In this document: one piece after another, positions 8,136 through 15,961 of the stretch
Numbering within the stretch: the stretch's first letter is position 1
Layout of the letters: each line of letters starts with the position of its first letter
Assembly (NCBI RefSeq): GCF_902459535.1
Contig: NZ_LR699553.1
Location: forward strand, 1,178,001-1,242,000
DNA from: Paraburkholderia dioscoreae
GTDB taxonomy: Bacteria; Pseudomonadota; Gammaproteobacteria; Burkholderiales; Burkholderiaceae
DNA: 64,000 nucleotides
Direction of reading: 5' to 3'
Made by a program: the position numbers and the translations under genes
The notes under the pieces: generated by a model
What the model saw: only the letters and a program-made list of their open reading frames with translations
Databases searched by the model: none
Told to the model about the DNA's origin: nothing

Positions 8136-8288
8136 CGCGTTCCGTGCGCTACACCACAGTCCGGCGCAGAGAATTTATGTACTTGTTACAAAGCCGGCGC
8201 ATCTTTTACCGGCAATTTACCTTGGCGACCCCTAGACTGTACTGATGCCGCAAAACCTCGCGGCGGGCTTCCCCTGGAGGCATGGATC

Positions 8289-8501
8289 ATGAGACATCCC
8301 GCATTGCGACGTTCAGCGCGCCACTCGAAGCGCGACTCCCGGCCGGGCGGCAGCAAAGACGGCCCGCCGGCGTCGCCCGATCCGGCCGGGCAGAACCGCG
8401 TCGCACCCGATGCGCCGCCGGACGGCGAGCACAACCAGGGCGGCGTGCGCCCGGAAGGGCTCGAATACCAGCGCGACCTCGGCTCGGAACAGGACGCGTA
8501 A
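8289..8501 (+). CDS. Small hydrophilic hypothetical protein
   Basis: 70 aa, strongly hydrophilic and probably disordered: a basic N-terminal third (RHPALRRSARHSKRDSR), then Pro/Gly/Asp-rich sequence ending EGLEYQRDLGSEQDA. No domain recognised. The ATG is preceded by CTGGAGG at good distance. No sigma-54 site is visible directly upstream, and the 153-base gap from the proline-rich gene has only a weak GCCGG/CCGGC hairpin, so it may be read from the promoter at 7816. The amino-acid make-up recalls small osmotic-stress proteins, but this is not proof of function. Confidence 0.55.
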   Translation: MRHPALRRSARHSKRDSRPGGSKDGPPASPDPAGQNRVAPDAPPDGEHNQGGVRPEGLEYQRDLGSEQDA

Positions 8502-8640
8502 AGCCGATCAGGGGCCGGTAAATAGGCCTTCCGGTTTCGTCGGATAAAGCAGAAAAAATTTCTTCGTGGCGAAACGGTGCTGCGCGTTTCTGCTTGTCTG
8601 TCACATCTGCATACATTTTTATTTCCAATATCTCTAAAAA

Positions 8641-8656
8641 CGGCACGCGACTTGCA
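8641..8656 (+). promoter_or_regulatory. Sigma-54 promoter of otsA
   Basis: Reads CGGCACGCGACTTGCA: GG at 8642-8643, 10 bases, GC at 8654-8655; matches TGGCACG-N4-TTGCW except the first base. Predicted transcription start near 8667, 48 bases before the otsA ATG. No comparable -10/-35 pair was seen closer to the gene. Confidence 0.78.
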
Positions 8657-8714
8657 TGCACCTTTTTGGCACATATCCGTATGCAACGAAACAACTGAAC
8701 TAGGTGGAGCACCA

Positions 8715-10142
8715 ATGAGCAGACTGATCGTGGTATCGAATCGTGTCGCGCCGACTCAGGAAGGCCGTCCCGCAGCGGGGGGGCTGGCGATCGGCGTGCT
8801 GGACGCGCTGAAGGAAACCGGCGGGGTCTGGTTCGGCTGGAGCGGCGAGACGGTGAGCGAGCCGAGCGCTCCGGTGATCGAGAAACAGGGCAACGTGACG
8901 TACGCGACGGTGGGTCTCACCAAGCGCGATTACGACCAGTACTACCGTGGGTTTTCCAATGCGACGCTGTGGCCGACGTTCCACTATCGCAACGACCTCT
9001 CGCGCTACGACCGGCAGGAATACGCGGGCTATCAGCGCGTGAACGCCACGCTCGCCAGGCAACTCAAGGAATTGCTGAGGCCCGACGACATCATCTGGGT
9101 TCACGACTATCACCTGCTGCCGTTCGCGCGCTGCCTGCGCGAGCTGGGCGTGAAGAATCCCATCGGCTTCTTCCTGCATATTCCGTTTCCGGTGCCGGAA
9201 GTGCTGCGCACCATTCCGCCACACGAAGAACTGGTCAAGGCCATGTGCAGCTACGACGTGATCGGCTTCCAGACCGACGCCGATCGCCAGTCGTTCGTCG
9301 ATTTCATCGAGCGCGGCCAGCACGGCACGTCGAGCGAAGACGGCATGGTGCATGCGTATAACCGCTTCCTGAAAGTGGGCGCGTATCCGATCGGAATCTA
9401 TCCGGACGCGATTGCCAAGGCCGCCGAGCAGTTCACCGACCGCAAGCCGGTGCGCAGTCTGCGCGACGGCATGCGCGGACGCAAGCTGATCATGAGCGTG
9501 GACCGTCTCGACTATTCGAAGGGGCTGGTGGAGCGCTTTCAGGCGTTCGAGCGGCTGTTGCTGAATGCGCCGGGGTGGCACGGACGCGTCTCGCTGGTGC
9601 AGATCGCGCCGCCGACGCGCGCGGACGTGCAGACTTACCAGCGGATTCGTCAGACGCTGGAGGGCGAGGCGGGGCGCATCAACGGCCGGTTCGCGCAACT
9701 CGACTGGACGCCGATCCAGTATCTGAACCGCAAATACGAGCGCAATCTGCTGATGGCGCTGTTCCGCCAATCGCAGGTCGGTTATGTGACGCCGCTGCGC
9801 GACGGCATGAATCTGGTCGCGAAGGAGTATGTCGCCTCTCAGGATCCGGCCGATCCGGGCGTGCTGGTGCTGTCGCAATTCGCCGGCGCCGCCGAGCAGT
9901 TGCCGGGCGCGCTGGTCGTCAATCCGTTCGATCTGTCGCAGATGGCCGAAGCGCTCGAACGCGCTCTGTCGATGCCGCTCGCCGAACGTCAGGCGCGGCA
10001 TGCCGACATGATGGCGCCGATGCGCGAGAACAATCTGTCGGTCTGGCGCGACACCTTCCTTGCCGATCTGCGCAACGTCGCCACGGCCTCTTCGGTGACC
10101 GCCAAAGCGGTAAAGCTCGCTGACGTGACCGCATCGTCGTAG
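8715..10142 (+). CDS. otsA: Alpha,alpha-trehalose-phosphate synthase (UDP-forming)
   Basis: 475 aa, same length as E. coli OtsA (474). Cytoplasmic GT20 glycosyltransferase that joins UDP-glucose and glucose-6-phosphate to trehalose-6-phosphate, the first step of osmoprotectant synthesis. Family motifs are present in order: the N-terminal loop near NRVAP and GWSGE, WVHDYHLLPFA, GFFLHIPFP, SVDRLDYSKGL and PLRDGMNLVAKEY. The ATG at 8715 is behind AGGTGGAG; in-frame codons further upstream overlap the promoter and are excluded. No otsB phosphatase is adjacent, so dephosphorylation must be encoded elsewhere. Transcribed as the last unit of the sigma-54 block and closed by its own terminator at 10230. 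Confidence 0.97.
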   Translation: MSRLIVVSNRVAPTQEGRPAAGGLAIGVLDALKETGGVWFGWSGETVSEPSAPVIEKQGNVTYATVGLTKRDYDQYYRGFSNATLWPTFHYRNDLSRYDRQEYAGYQRVNATLARQLKELLRPDDIIWVHDYHLLPFARCLRELGVKNPIGFFLHIPFPVPEVLRTIPPHEELVKAMCSYDVIGFQTDADRQSFVDFIERGQHGTSSEDGMVHAYNRFLKVGAYPIGIYPDAIAKAAEQFTDRKPVRSLRDGMRGRKLIMSVDRLDYSKGLVERFQAFERLLLNAPGWHGRVSLVQIAPPTRADVQTYQRIRQTLEGEAGRINGRFAQLDWTPIQYLNRKYERNLLMALFRQSQVGYVTPLRDGMNLVAKEYVASQDPADPGVLVLSQFAGAAEQLPGALVVNPFDLSQMAEALERALSMPLAERQARHADMMAPMRENNLSVWRDTFLADLRNVATASSVTAKAVKLADVTASS

Positions 10143-10229
10143 CGGGAGCAGCGGCCGCGCGGCTTGCAAGTGTCGCCGCGTGTGCCGGTCACGTCATCAG
10201 GGGCAGCGTAGGTGGGGCAGAGGAACAGA

Positions 10230-10266
10230 AGGGCGCGAATCGCATGATGCGAGACGTGCCCTTTTT
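10230..10266 (+). terminator. Terminator of otsA
   Basis: Stem GGGCGCG / CGTGCCC (one G-T pair) topped by an inner TCGCA-TGA-TGCGA hairpin and followed by five T. Confidence 0.75.
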
Positions 10267-10299
10267 GCATGGGCGCAACTGAAAACTTGGAGCAAGCGC

Positions 10300-11748
10300 T
10301 CAGGCCGGCTGCGCGTTGACCCGCTGCATGACGCGCATCGTGCTGATCACCGCAGCAACCGCCGAAAAGCATGCGGCCACATACAGCGCGATCGTCGGTC
10401 CGTGTTGCGGCGCAACGCCGAAGATCAGCGCGACCAGCGCCGCGCCGAGCGTCTGCCCGGTCAGGCGCGCGGTGCCCAGCATGCCGCTCGCGCCGCCGCT
10501 GCGCTCGCGCGGCGCCGCGGCCAGCATGGTGCGATTGTTGGGCGACTGGAAGATGCCGAAGCCCGCGCCGCACAAGGCCATGCGCCACGTGATCTGCATG
10601 GCGTCCGGATGCGCGCCGAGTGTGGCGAGCAGGATCAGCCCGGCCGCCATCGCGGCTAGTCCGATGCCGCCCAGCCATCCCGAGGACACCTTGTCCGAGA
10701 GTACGCCCGCAATCGGCGCCGCGATAATGATCACTGCCGGCCAGGGCGTCATGAGCAAGCCGGTATCCACTTGCGAGAACCCCAAGGTTTCCTGCAACAG
10801 AAAGGGCAGCGACACGAAAGCGAGCATCTGCGCGCAGAACGAACAGATCGACGTGCCGATGGAAAGCGCGAAGACAGGAATCTTGAGCAGATCCACCGGC
10901 AGCAAAGGCGCGGGTTGCGTCAACTGACGGCGCACGAAGAAATAGCCGATCACCACCGCGGCGACCACCTCGATCGCGACGTAGCCGAAGCGCTCGCCGT
11001 GGCCGAGGCCGTCCACGGCAAAAATCAGCAGGCCGAATACGAACGCGTTCATCACGGCGCTCAGGTAGTCGTACGGCGATTCGTGGCCGCGGTTCATCGG
11101 CAGCGCCTTGAAGCCGCCGACGATGGCCGCGATGCCGATCGGCACATTGATCGCGAACAGCCACGGCCACGAGGCGATGGACAGCACGCCGGACGCGACG
11201 GTCGGCCCGACTGCCGACGACACCGCCACTACCATCGCGTTGACGGCGATGCCGCGCCCGAGTTGTGCGCGTGGATAGATCATGCGCACCAGCGCCGTGT
11301 TCACGCTCATGATGCCCGCCGCACCGAAGCCTTGAATCACGCGAGCGAGTGCGAGAGTAGACAGCGAAGTCGACAACGCGCAACCGAACGACGCGGCCGT
11401 GAAGAGGATCAGGCCGGATAGATAGATGCGCCGGTAGCCGATGCGGTCGCCGAGCGAGGCGAGCGGCAGCAGCGAGATGGTGATCGCAAGCTGATAGGCG
11501 TTGACGACCCAGATCGAACCGGCCGCGCTGGCGCGCAGGTTGCGCGCGATTGTCGGCAGCGCCACGTTGGCAATCGCGCTGTCGAGTACCGCGAGCGTGA
11601 GGGCGAGCGCGATGACCAGCATCGCCCAGTAGCGTTGTGGAACCGGCAGGCCCTGTTCGGCGTTGTCCGGAATCGAAGTGTCGGGGGCGAGTGTGTCGGC
11701 CGCTTCGGCGGGCACTGCGCCGTCCTTGCGCGATGGTTGTGCGTGCAT
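10300..11748 (-). CDS. MFS drug exporter, DHA2 (14-TM) family
   Basis: 482 aa with about 14 hydrophobic segments. The first starts after a ~38-residue polar N-terminus (WAMLVIALALTLAVLDSAIANVALP), whose D and the NVALP motif are typical of EmrB/QacA/MdtD-type proton-drug antiporters. GDRIGYRRIYL (motif A region) and RVIQGFGAAGIM follow. The inner-membrane exporter would pump out toxic compounds; substrate unknown. It converges with otsA and stands alone on its strand with no adjacent regulator. Start chosen at the ATG giving the usual family length; the frame continues upstream without protein character. Confidence 0.88.
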   Translation of the reverse strand: MHAQPSRKDGAVPAEAADTLAPDTSIPDNAEQGLPVPQRYWAMLVIALALTLAVLDSAIANVALPTIARNLRASAAGSIWVVNAYQLAITISLLPLASLGDRIGYRRIYLSGLILFTAASFGCALSTSLSTLALARVIQGFGAAGIMSVNTALVRMIYPRAQLGRGIAVNAMVVAVSSAVGPTVASGVLSIASWPWLFAINVPIGIAAIVGGFKALPMNRGHESPYDYLSAVMNAFVFGLLIFAVDGLGHGERFGYVAIEVVAAVVIGYFFVRRQLTQPAPLLPVDLLKIPVFALSIGTSICSFCAQMLAFVSLPFLLQETLGFSQVDTGLLMTPWPAVIIIAAPIAGVLSDKVSSGWLGGIGLAAMAAGLILLATLGAHPDAMQITWRMALCGAGFGIFQSPNNRTMLAAAPRERSGGASGMLGTARLTGQTLGAALVALIFGVAPQHGPTIALYVAACFSAVAAVISTMRVMQRVNAQPA

Positions 11749-11885
11749 CGATTGTTCGAGTTGTAGTAGGCGGCTCGCGGGTCACGCGACAAGTCGCATG
11801 CGCTGCCCGCCGTTGTCGGGAGAGCCGGCAGTCGCAACGCTGATGCCGGCGCCATCTGGCGCGCGCCGGCATCGCGGCTCGCGCG

Positions 11886-12389
11886 TTATTTGAGTTCGTA
11901 CAGGCCGGTATGAGTAGTCGAGTCGAGTTCGTTCAGATGGGTCATGAAACGTGCCACCGCATTGGTGGTGTCCGCGTTGATCGGCAGATGCGGCACCCGC
12001 AGCGCATGCAGACGGAAGATGTAGCGGTGCGCCTTGTCGCCGCGCGGCGGTGCGGCACCACCGAAGCCGACCGTGCCGTAGTCGTTGCGCACCTGCAGCG
12101 CGCCGTGCGGCAGCAACGAGCCGTCCGCCTTGCCGGCGTTGCGCGGCAGTGAGCGGACGTCGGCCGGGATGTTCACCACGACCCAGTGCCAGAAGCCGCT
12201 GCCGGTGGGCGCGTCGGGATCGTGAACGGTGAGCGCGAAGCTTTGGGTGTCGGGCGGCGGCGCTTCCCACTGCAACGCGGGCGAGATGTTCTCGCCGTCC
12301 ACGCCGAAGGCCTTGTCATGATATTCGTGGGCTTTCGGCATGAAGCCATTGGTGGGAAATTCGTCGGACCAGAGACGGAATTCTGCCAT
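11886..12389 (-). CDS. YbhB/YbcL family (PEBP-like, Raf-kinase-inhibitor fold) protein
   Basis: 167 aa, typical for bacterial PEBP-fold proteins. Ligand-pocket motifs are visible: SPALQWEAPPPDTQSFALTVHDPDAP, the HWVVVNIP strand, then FGGAAPP and AHRYIFRLHAL. No signal peptide, so cytoplasmic. The start is fixed by GGGAGG just upstream. The family binds small anionic ligands, but a cellular role is not established for most members. Single gene between the exporter and the vsr-dcm pair, all on the minus strand, with gaps too large to assume an operon. Confidence 0.9.
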   Translation of the reverse strand: MAEFRLWSDEFPTNGFMPKAHEYHDKAFGVDGENISPALQWEAPPPDTQSFALTVHDPDAPTGSGFWHWVVVNIPADVRSLPRNAGKADGSLLPHGALQVRNDYGTVGFGGAAPPRGDKAHRYIFRLHALRVPHLPINADTTNAVARFMTHLNELDSTTHTGLYELK

Positions 12390-12552
12390 GATGTGCCTCC
12401 CTTCTTGAGTGGTTCCGGGATGGTCGGGGCGGGCAGTTGTGCGCTTGTGTTGCAGCGCAGGGCGCCACGCCGAAATACCCCCGGGTTAGCCAGTCGAGTG
12501 TATCACCAGCGGGCTTCGGACCGGCTCAAGCCGGAAGGGCTGTTTGCGGCTT

Positions 12553-12999
12553 TCAGCCGCGCTCCTCGAAGCTCGGCGCGTCGCCTTTCAGCCATTCGAC
12601 GAGCCGTTGCAAGACACCTTCGATATCGCGGTTGGCACCACGCAAAGCGCATTCCCACACCACGGCGACGCGCCAGCCACTTGCGAGCAGCGCCGCGCGA
12701 ACCTTCTCGTCGTTGCTGCGATTGCGGCCGATCTTGTCGCGCCAGAACTCCGGCCGCGTTTGCGGCCATTTGAAAAGACGGCAGTCGTGGCCATGCCAGA
12801 AACAGCCATGCACCAGCACGACAGCGCGATAGCGCGGCAAGACGATGTCCGGGCGTCCCGGCAGATCGCGCGCATCCAGACGAAAGCGAAAGCCTTGCCG
12901 GTGCAGCAGGCTGCGGATCAGGATCTCGGGCTTGGTATTGCGGCCGCGGATGCCGGACATCATCCGGCTGCGCGTCGCGCTATCGACGATATCGACCAT
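12553..12999 (-). CDS. vsr: Very short patch repair endonuclease
   Basis: 148 aa from the chosen ATG. Vsr nicks 5' of the T in T:G mismatches produced by deamination of 5-methylcytosine. With this start, catalytic D51 (GRPDIV) and H64 and H69 (VHGCFWHGHDC) fall at the same positions as in the E. coli enzyme, which supports it over an in-frame start 39 bases upstream. The N-terminal SATRSRMMSGIRGRNTKPE is the family signature. It follows dcm by about 50 bases on the same strand; the pairing with a Dcm-type methylase is the classic arrangement for repair of methylation-induced mutations. Confidence 0.95.
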   Translation of the reverse strand: MVDIVDSATRSRMMSGIRGRNTKPEILIRSLLHRQGFRFRLDARDLPGRPDIVLPRYRAVVLVHGCFWHGHDCRLFKWPQTRPEFWRDKIGRNRSNDEKVRAALLASGWRVAVVWECALRGANRDIEGVLQRLVEWLKGDAPSFEERG

Positions 13000-13053
13000 T
13001 TCTAATGCTGGGCCAATGAGGCGACATGCCGGGCGCAAACACCGACCGAGCGC

Positions 13054-14334
13054 TCAGGCGTGCAGCGAGAGAGTCTGCTTCGAACCACGGCGCGTCTCCT
13101 TCGCGAGCAGGGTTTGCACGTGCGGCAGCATGATGCGCGCCACTTCGCGCATCACCGGCATCACGACGCTGTTGCCGAATTGCCGGTAGGCCTGCGTGTC
13201 GCTCACCGGGATTCTGAAGGTGTCGGGAAAGCCCATCAGCCGCGCGCATTCGCGCGGCGTGAGGCGGCGCGGACGCAGCGCCTCGCCCTGATAGACGAGG
13301 ATCTCCGAGCCGTCCTTGTGATAGCGCGCCGATAACGTGCGCGTCACGCTGTCCGGATAAGCCATACCGAAGCCGAAACCGTTGCCCGCCGCGCGGTGTT
13401 TTTCCGCGTAGTTCTGCAAATAGGTCCAGAGGTTCGGCGTGAGCGTGTACTTGGGTTGCACGCGCCGGCTCGTGTGATCGAAGAAGCGGTCGTGGTCCCA
13501 CGGCAGCACCGGTTCGCTGCCGTCCGTGCGATGCAGGATCGAACCGAGGCGCGGGCCGTTTTCCGGCAGATGCAGATCGTCCCAGGAGAAGGAGGTCTCG
13601 CCGCGAAAGCCGACGATAATGATCCGCTCGCGGTGCTGCGGCGTGAAATGCTGGCCGTCCACCACGCGGTAGTGCACTTCGTAGCCCAGTTCATCGCGCA
13701 AAGTTTGCAGGATCACGTCGAAGGTGCGGCCCTTGTCGTGTGACAGCAGATTCTTCACGTTCTCCAGCAGGAACGCGGCGGGACGTTTTGCCGCGATGAT
13801 CCGGGCGACGTCGAAGAACAGCGTGCCCTGCGTCGTGCACTCGAAACCATGTGGCCGCCCGAGCGCATTTTTCTTGCTGACCCCAGCGATCGAAAACGGC
13901 TGGCATGGGAAGCCGCCGAGCAGCACGTCGTGGCCCGGCACCTCTTCAGCCGGAAACGACACGATGTCGCCGATCAGCGCGTGCTCGCCGTCGCCCGGGT
14001 AATTCTCGCGATACGTTTTGGTCGAAAAGTCGTTCCACTCGCTCGTAAAGACGCAGTCGCCGCCGTGCGCTTCGAAGCCCATGCGAATCCCGCCGATGCC
14101 GGCGAACAGATCGATAAAGCGGAATTGGGCACCGCCGCCCGCGCCGCCTCCGGCTTGCGCCCGGTTTTGCAGCAGATCGCGCAAAGCCGGCTCCAACATG
14201 GCAGGGCACGGCGTTTCGCCTTTTTCCCAGCGGCGCACCGTCTTGATGTCCTTGCCGACATGCGCGGCGATTTCGCGTTGAGTGAAGCGGGCGCGCGCTT
14301 GCTTGAGCAGTGCGAGCGGTGCGGCGAGGGTCAC
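13054..14334 (-). CDS. dcm: DNA (cytosine-5-)-methyltransferase, Dcm-like, with N-terminal helix-turn-helix
   Basis: 426 aa. Residues 1-~60 form a Cro-like helix-turn-helix (FTQREIAAHVGKDIKTVRRWEKG). The methylase core follows: motif I FIDLFAGIGGIRMGF (73-87), motif IV GGFPCQPFS with nucleophile C144, motif VI ENV (191-193), motif VIII QHRERIIIVGF, and motif X FGNSVVMPVM near the end. GTG start with AAGGA upstream. No restriction endonuclease gene is beside it; with vsr downstream it looks like an orphan Dcm-type enzyme. In M.SsoII/M.EcoRII relatives the N-terminal domain represses the enzyme's own gene, and inverted repeats lie over the start region here (14362-14383). Recognition site not determinable by eye. 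Confidence 0.93.
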   Translation of the reverse strand: MTLAAPLALLKQARARFTQREIAAHVGKDIKTVRRWEKGETPCPAMLEPALRDLLQNRAQAGGGAGGGAQFRFIDLFAGIGGIRMGFEAHGGDCVFTSEWNDFSTKTYRENYPGDGEHALIGDIVSFPAEEVPGHDVLLGGFPCQPFSIAGVSKKNALGRPHGFECTTQGTLFFDVARIIAAKRPAAFLLENVKNLLSHDKGRTFDVILQTLRDELGYEVHYRVVDGQHFTPQHRERIIIVGFRGETSFSWDDLHLPENGPRLGSILHRTDGSEPVLPWDHDRFFDHTSRRVQPKYTLTPNLWTYLQNYAEKHRAAGNGFGFGMAYPDSVTRTLSARYHKDGSEILVYQGEALRPRRLTPRECARLMGFPDTFRIPVSDTQAYRQFGNSVVMPVMREVARIMLPHVQTLLAKETRRGSKQTLSLHA

Positions 14335-14361
14335 GAGTGTCCTTGCTGGGAATTTTTGCGG

Positions 14362-14383
14362 ACATTATGACCTAAGGTCGTCC
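14362..14383 (-). promoter_or_regulatory. Inverted-repeat operator candidate in front of dcm
   Basis: Inner arms GACCT-A-AGGTC (14369-14379) lie between outer complementary tetramers GGAC (14360-14363) and GTCC (14380-14383). On the minus strand the repeat adjoins a CATAAT -10-like hexamer about 30 bases before the GTG start, so a bound protein would block transcription. Related methylases (M.SsoII) autorepress through a GGAC...GTCC repeat. Confidence 0.5.
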
Positions 14384-14530
14384 CAATTCCCCATTTTTTG
14401 CGCCGCTTGGGTGGAAAATTTCACGCCTCGGTCCGCCACGGACGCGGAAAGTCCGCGGCTAAATGCGGCTGTCACAATTGTGCGTGTAGGCTTGCCGCGT
14501 GACGCGAATTCCCCGCGTTGCGACGTGTTG

Positions 14531-14561
14531 AGGCCGCGGCATGATTCGCGGCCTTTTTTTT
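14531..14561 (+). terminator. Intrinsic terminator with no gene in front of it
   Basis: Perfect 8-bp stem AGGCCGCG / CGCGGCCT, eight-base loop, then eight T: a strong plus-strand terminator. The nearest upstream plus-strand gene is otsA, which has its own terminator 4.2 kb away, and the reverse orientation has no T-run. Confidence 0.85.
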
Positions 14562-14623
14562 ATTCGTGAGCAAAGAGCGGACGGCTAGCCTGAAAAGGGC
14601 CGGCGGTTCAGGCTCGCAGCGTT

Positions 14624-14950
14624 TCAGGCAGTGTGGCGGGCGCTAGCCGGATAAGGTGGCGGGAACAAGGCGGCGGAGGCCGGGGCCAGTGCGTCCCATG
14701 CCAATTGGGGCTCGGCCTGATACTGATCGAGCTGGAGCAGAAGGCTGTCGACCGCGCACAGTTGCGCGTGGGACAGATTGCCGGCGTCGAGCAACTGGTA
14801 CAGACGTTTGCGCCAGTAGGCGGCCGGCAGGATTGGGCCGCCCAGATCGCCGTGTAAAGACGGCCTCATCACACGCGCGATATGCGCGATGTCCCGATCG
14901 ATCAGTACAGCTTGGGACGACCCCAAAAGCGTAACGAGTGGACGGTCCAT
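14624..14950 (-). CDS. Conserved-looking hypothetical protein
   Basis: 108 aa, soluble, mostly helical by composition: MDRPLVTLLGSSQAVLIDRDIAHIARVMRPS..., then a region with YWRKRLYQLLDAGNLSHAQLCAVDSLLLQLDQY and a proline-rich C-terminus. A near-ideal ribosome site (AAGGAGGAGCC) precedes the ATG, the best evidence that it is real. No domain recognised. It is divergent from csbD, with the csbD sigma-54 promoter in the shared gap; no matching sigma-54 element was found for this gene. Confidence 0.68.
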   Translation of the reverse strand: MDRPLVTLLGSSQAVLIDRDIAHIARVMRPSLHGDLGGPILPAAYWRKRLYQLLDAGNLSHAQLCAVDSLLLQLDQYQAEPQLAWDALAPASAALFPPPYPASARHTA

Positions 14951-15054
14951 GGCTCCTCCTTGGCACCTTTACGGCAGGCTGCGGCGGGACTTTAGGACTT
15001 TTCTGGAATATTTTTTCGCGGCGCTCGCCAGGCAAACGGGCCGCCTGCGGCTTC

Positions 15055-15070
15055 GGGCACACCCGTTGCT
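15055..15070 (+). promoter_or_regulatory. Sigma-54 promoter of the CsbD-family gene
   Basis: Reads GGGCACACCCGTTGCT: GG at 15056-15057, 10 bases, GC at 15068-15069, with GGCAC and TTGCT boxes. Predicted transcription start near 15081, 44 bases before the ATG at 15125. It is the fourth site of the same kind in the window, about 6.4 kb from the otsA site. Confidence 0.72.
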
Positions 15071-15124
15071 GAATGTGGATACTGGCGTAATGTCGCGCCG
15101 GCATTCCAAATAGTGGAGCCGAAC

Positions 15125-15316
15125 ATGAACAAGGACCAGGTGAAGGGTGTGACCGAGCAGGTCAAGGGCAAGGTCAATGAAGCGGTCGGCAAGGTCACCG
15201 ACAACCCGGGCAAGGAACTGAAGGGCGACCTGCAACAAGGCGCGGGCAAGGTGCAAAAGGCCTATGGCGACGCTAAGGAAGACGCCAAGGACAATGCAAA
15301 GCGCAACGCGCCGTAA
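15125..15316 (+). CDS. CsbD family stress protein
   Basis: 63 aa, matching the CsbD length and pattern: NKDQVKGVTEQVKGKVNEAVGKVTDNPGKELKGDLQQGAGKVQKAYGDAKED. Highly charged, without aromatic residues apart from one Tyr, predicted to be helical or disordered. CsbD proteins are general-stress proteins of unknown mechanism (under sigma-B in Bacillus subtilis; E. coli YjbJ is abundant in stationary phase). GTGGAGCC precedes the start; an in-frame ATG four codons earlier exists but leaves that site inside the gene. Control appears to be by sigma-54 here. Confidence 0.93.
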   Translation: MNKDQVKGVTEQVKGKVNEAVGKVTDNPGKELKGDLQQGAGKVQKAYGDAKEDAKDNAKRNAP

Positions 15317-15341
15317 CCGGGCTCCGATGCAATTGACGGAC

Positions 15342-15362
15342 AAGGCGCTTCGGCGCCTTTTC
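15342..15362 (+). terminator. Terminator of the CsbD-family gene
   Basis: 7-bp stem AAGGCGC / GCGCCTT closed by a stable TTCG tetraloop, followed by TT. Confidence 0.75.
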
Positions 15363-15512
15363 CGTTCTTTAGCGCTGCTTTTTTCCTTGGGGAGTGGGTT
15401 TTCCGGCAGATGGCGGCCTTCGCCTGGGAGTAACCCGGAGTCGGCGTCCAGAGCATTTCGCGCGCGGCTCGGCGCCTTTAGACTTGCCGCATCCAACACG
15501 GAGACGGCGCCC

Positions 15513-15734
15513 ATGACACCCGAAAAAATTCTTTCGATGTTCGAAAGGCAGTATCTAGAGGGCAAAACGCCCGTCGACCTGGAACAGACCTGCGGGAGCT
15601 TCGCCAGTTGGCTGGCCGCGGCGTGGGAGTTGCTCGACGGCGAACAGAAGACGCTGCTTCTGACGGTTGGCGCGTCGTTGTGGCGGGAAGGTTATAACTT
15701 GCGCGCCGGCGCGGCGACCAAGGATTTGTGGTGA
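15513..15734 (+). CDS. Small hypothetical protein
   Basis: 73 aa: MTPEKILSMFERQYLEGKTPVDLEQTCGSFASWLAAAWELLDGEQKTLLLTVGASLWREGYNL... Soluble, helical in appearance, balanced charge, with codon use like the surrounding genes. The ATG is preceded by CGGAGACGG. Longer in-frame extensions reach back into the CsbD gene and its terminator and are rejected. No domain recognised; it is separated from csbD by a terminator, so it needs its own promoter, which I could not identify. Confidence 0.6.
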   Translation: MTPEKILSMFERQYLEGKTPVDLEQTCGSFASWLAAAWELLDGEQKTLLLTVGASLWREGYNLRAGAATKDLW

Positions 15735-15961
15735 GTCACGGCTAGCGGGCGGTTTGTGTTCGCAGTCCCGGAGCTCGATTACGCGGACGGTCAGGCGCGC
15801 CGTTGCCGCTCATCGGGACTCGTCCCTGCGCGTTGTGCCGAGCCGGTTTATATTTGGCGCTCCCGCGTCGGCATTTCCGCTACCGTCCGGCTGCCCCAGC
15901 CGATTACGAGGCCCGATTTTCATTTCAACCCACAACACTCGCACAAGGGTTACACCGTCAC

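Noticed and set aside
8641..8700. TGGCACATATCCGTATGCA as the otsA sigma-54 promoter
   Set aside because: GG to GC distance is 13 rather than 10; the site starting at 8641 has the correct spacing.
12553..14334. Complete restriction-modification system
   Set aside because: Only a methylase and vsr; the flanking genes are a PEBP protein and a small hypothetical protein, no endonuclease.
14961..14976. Second sigma-54-like site upstream of csbD (TGGCACC with 10-base spacing)
   Set aside because: The -12 box is CGGC, too far from TTGC, and a much better site lies nearer the gene at 15055.
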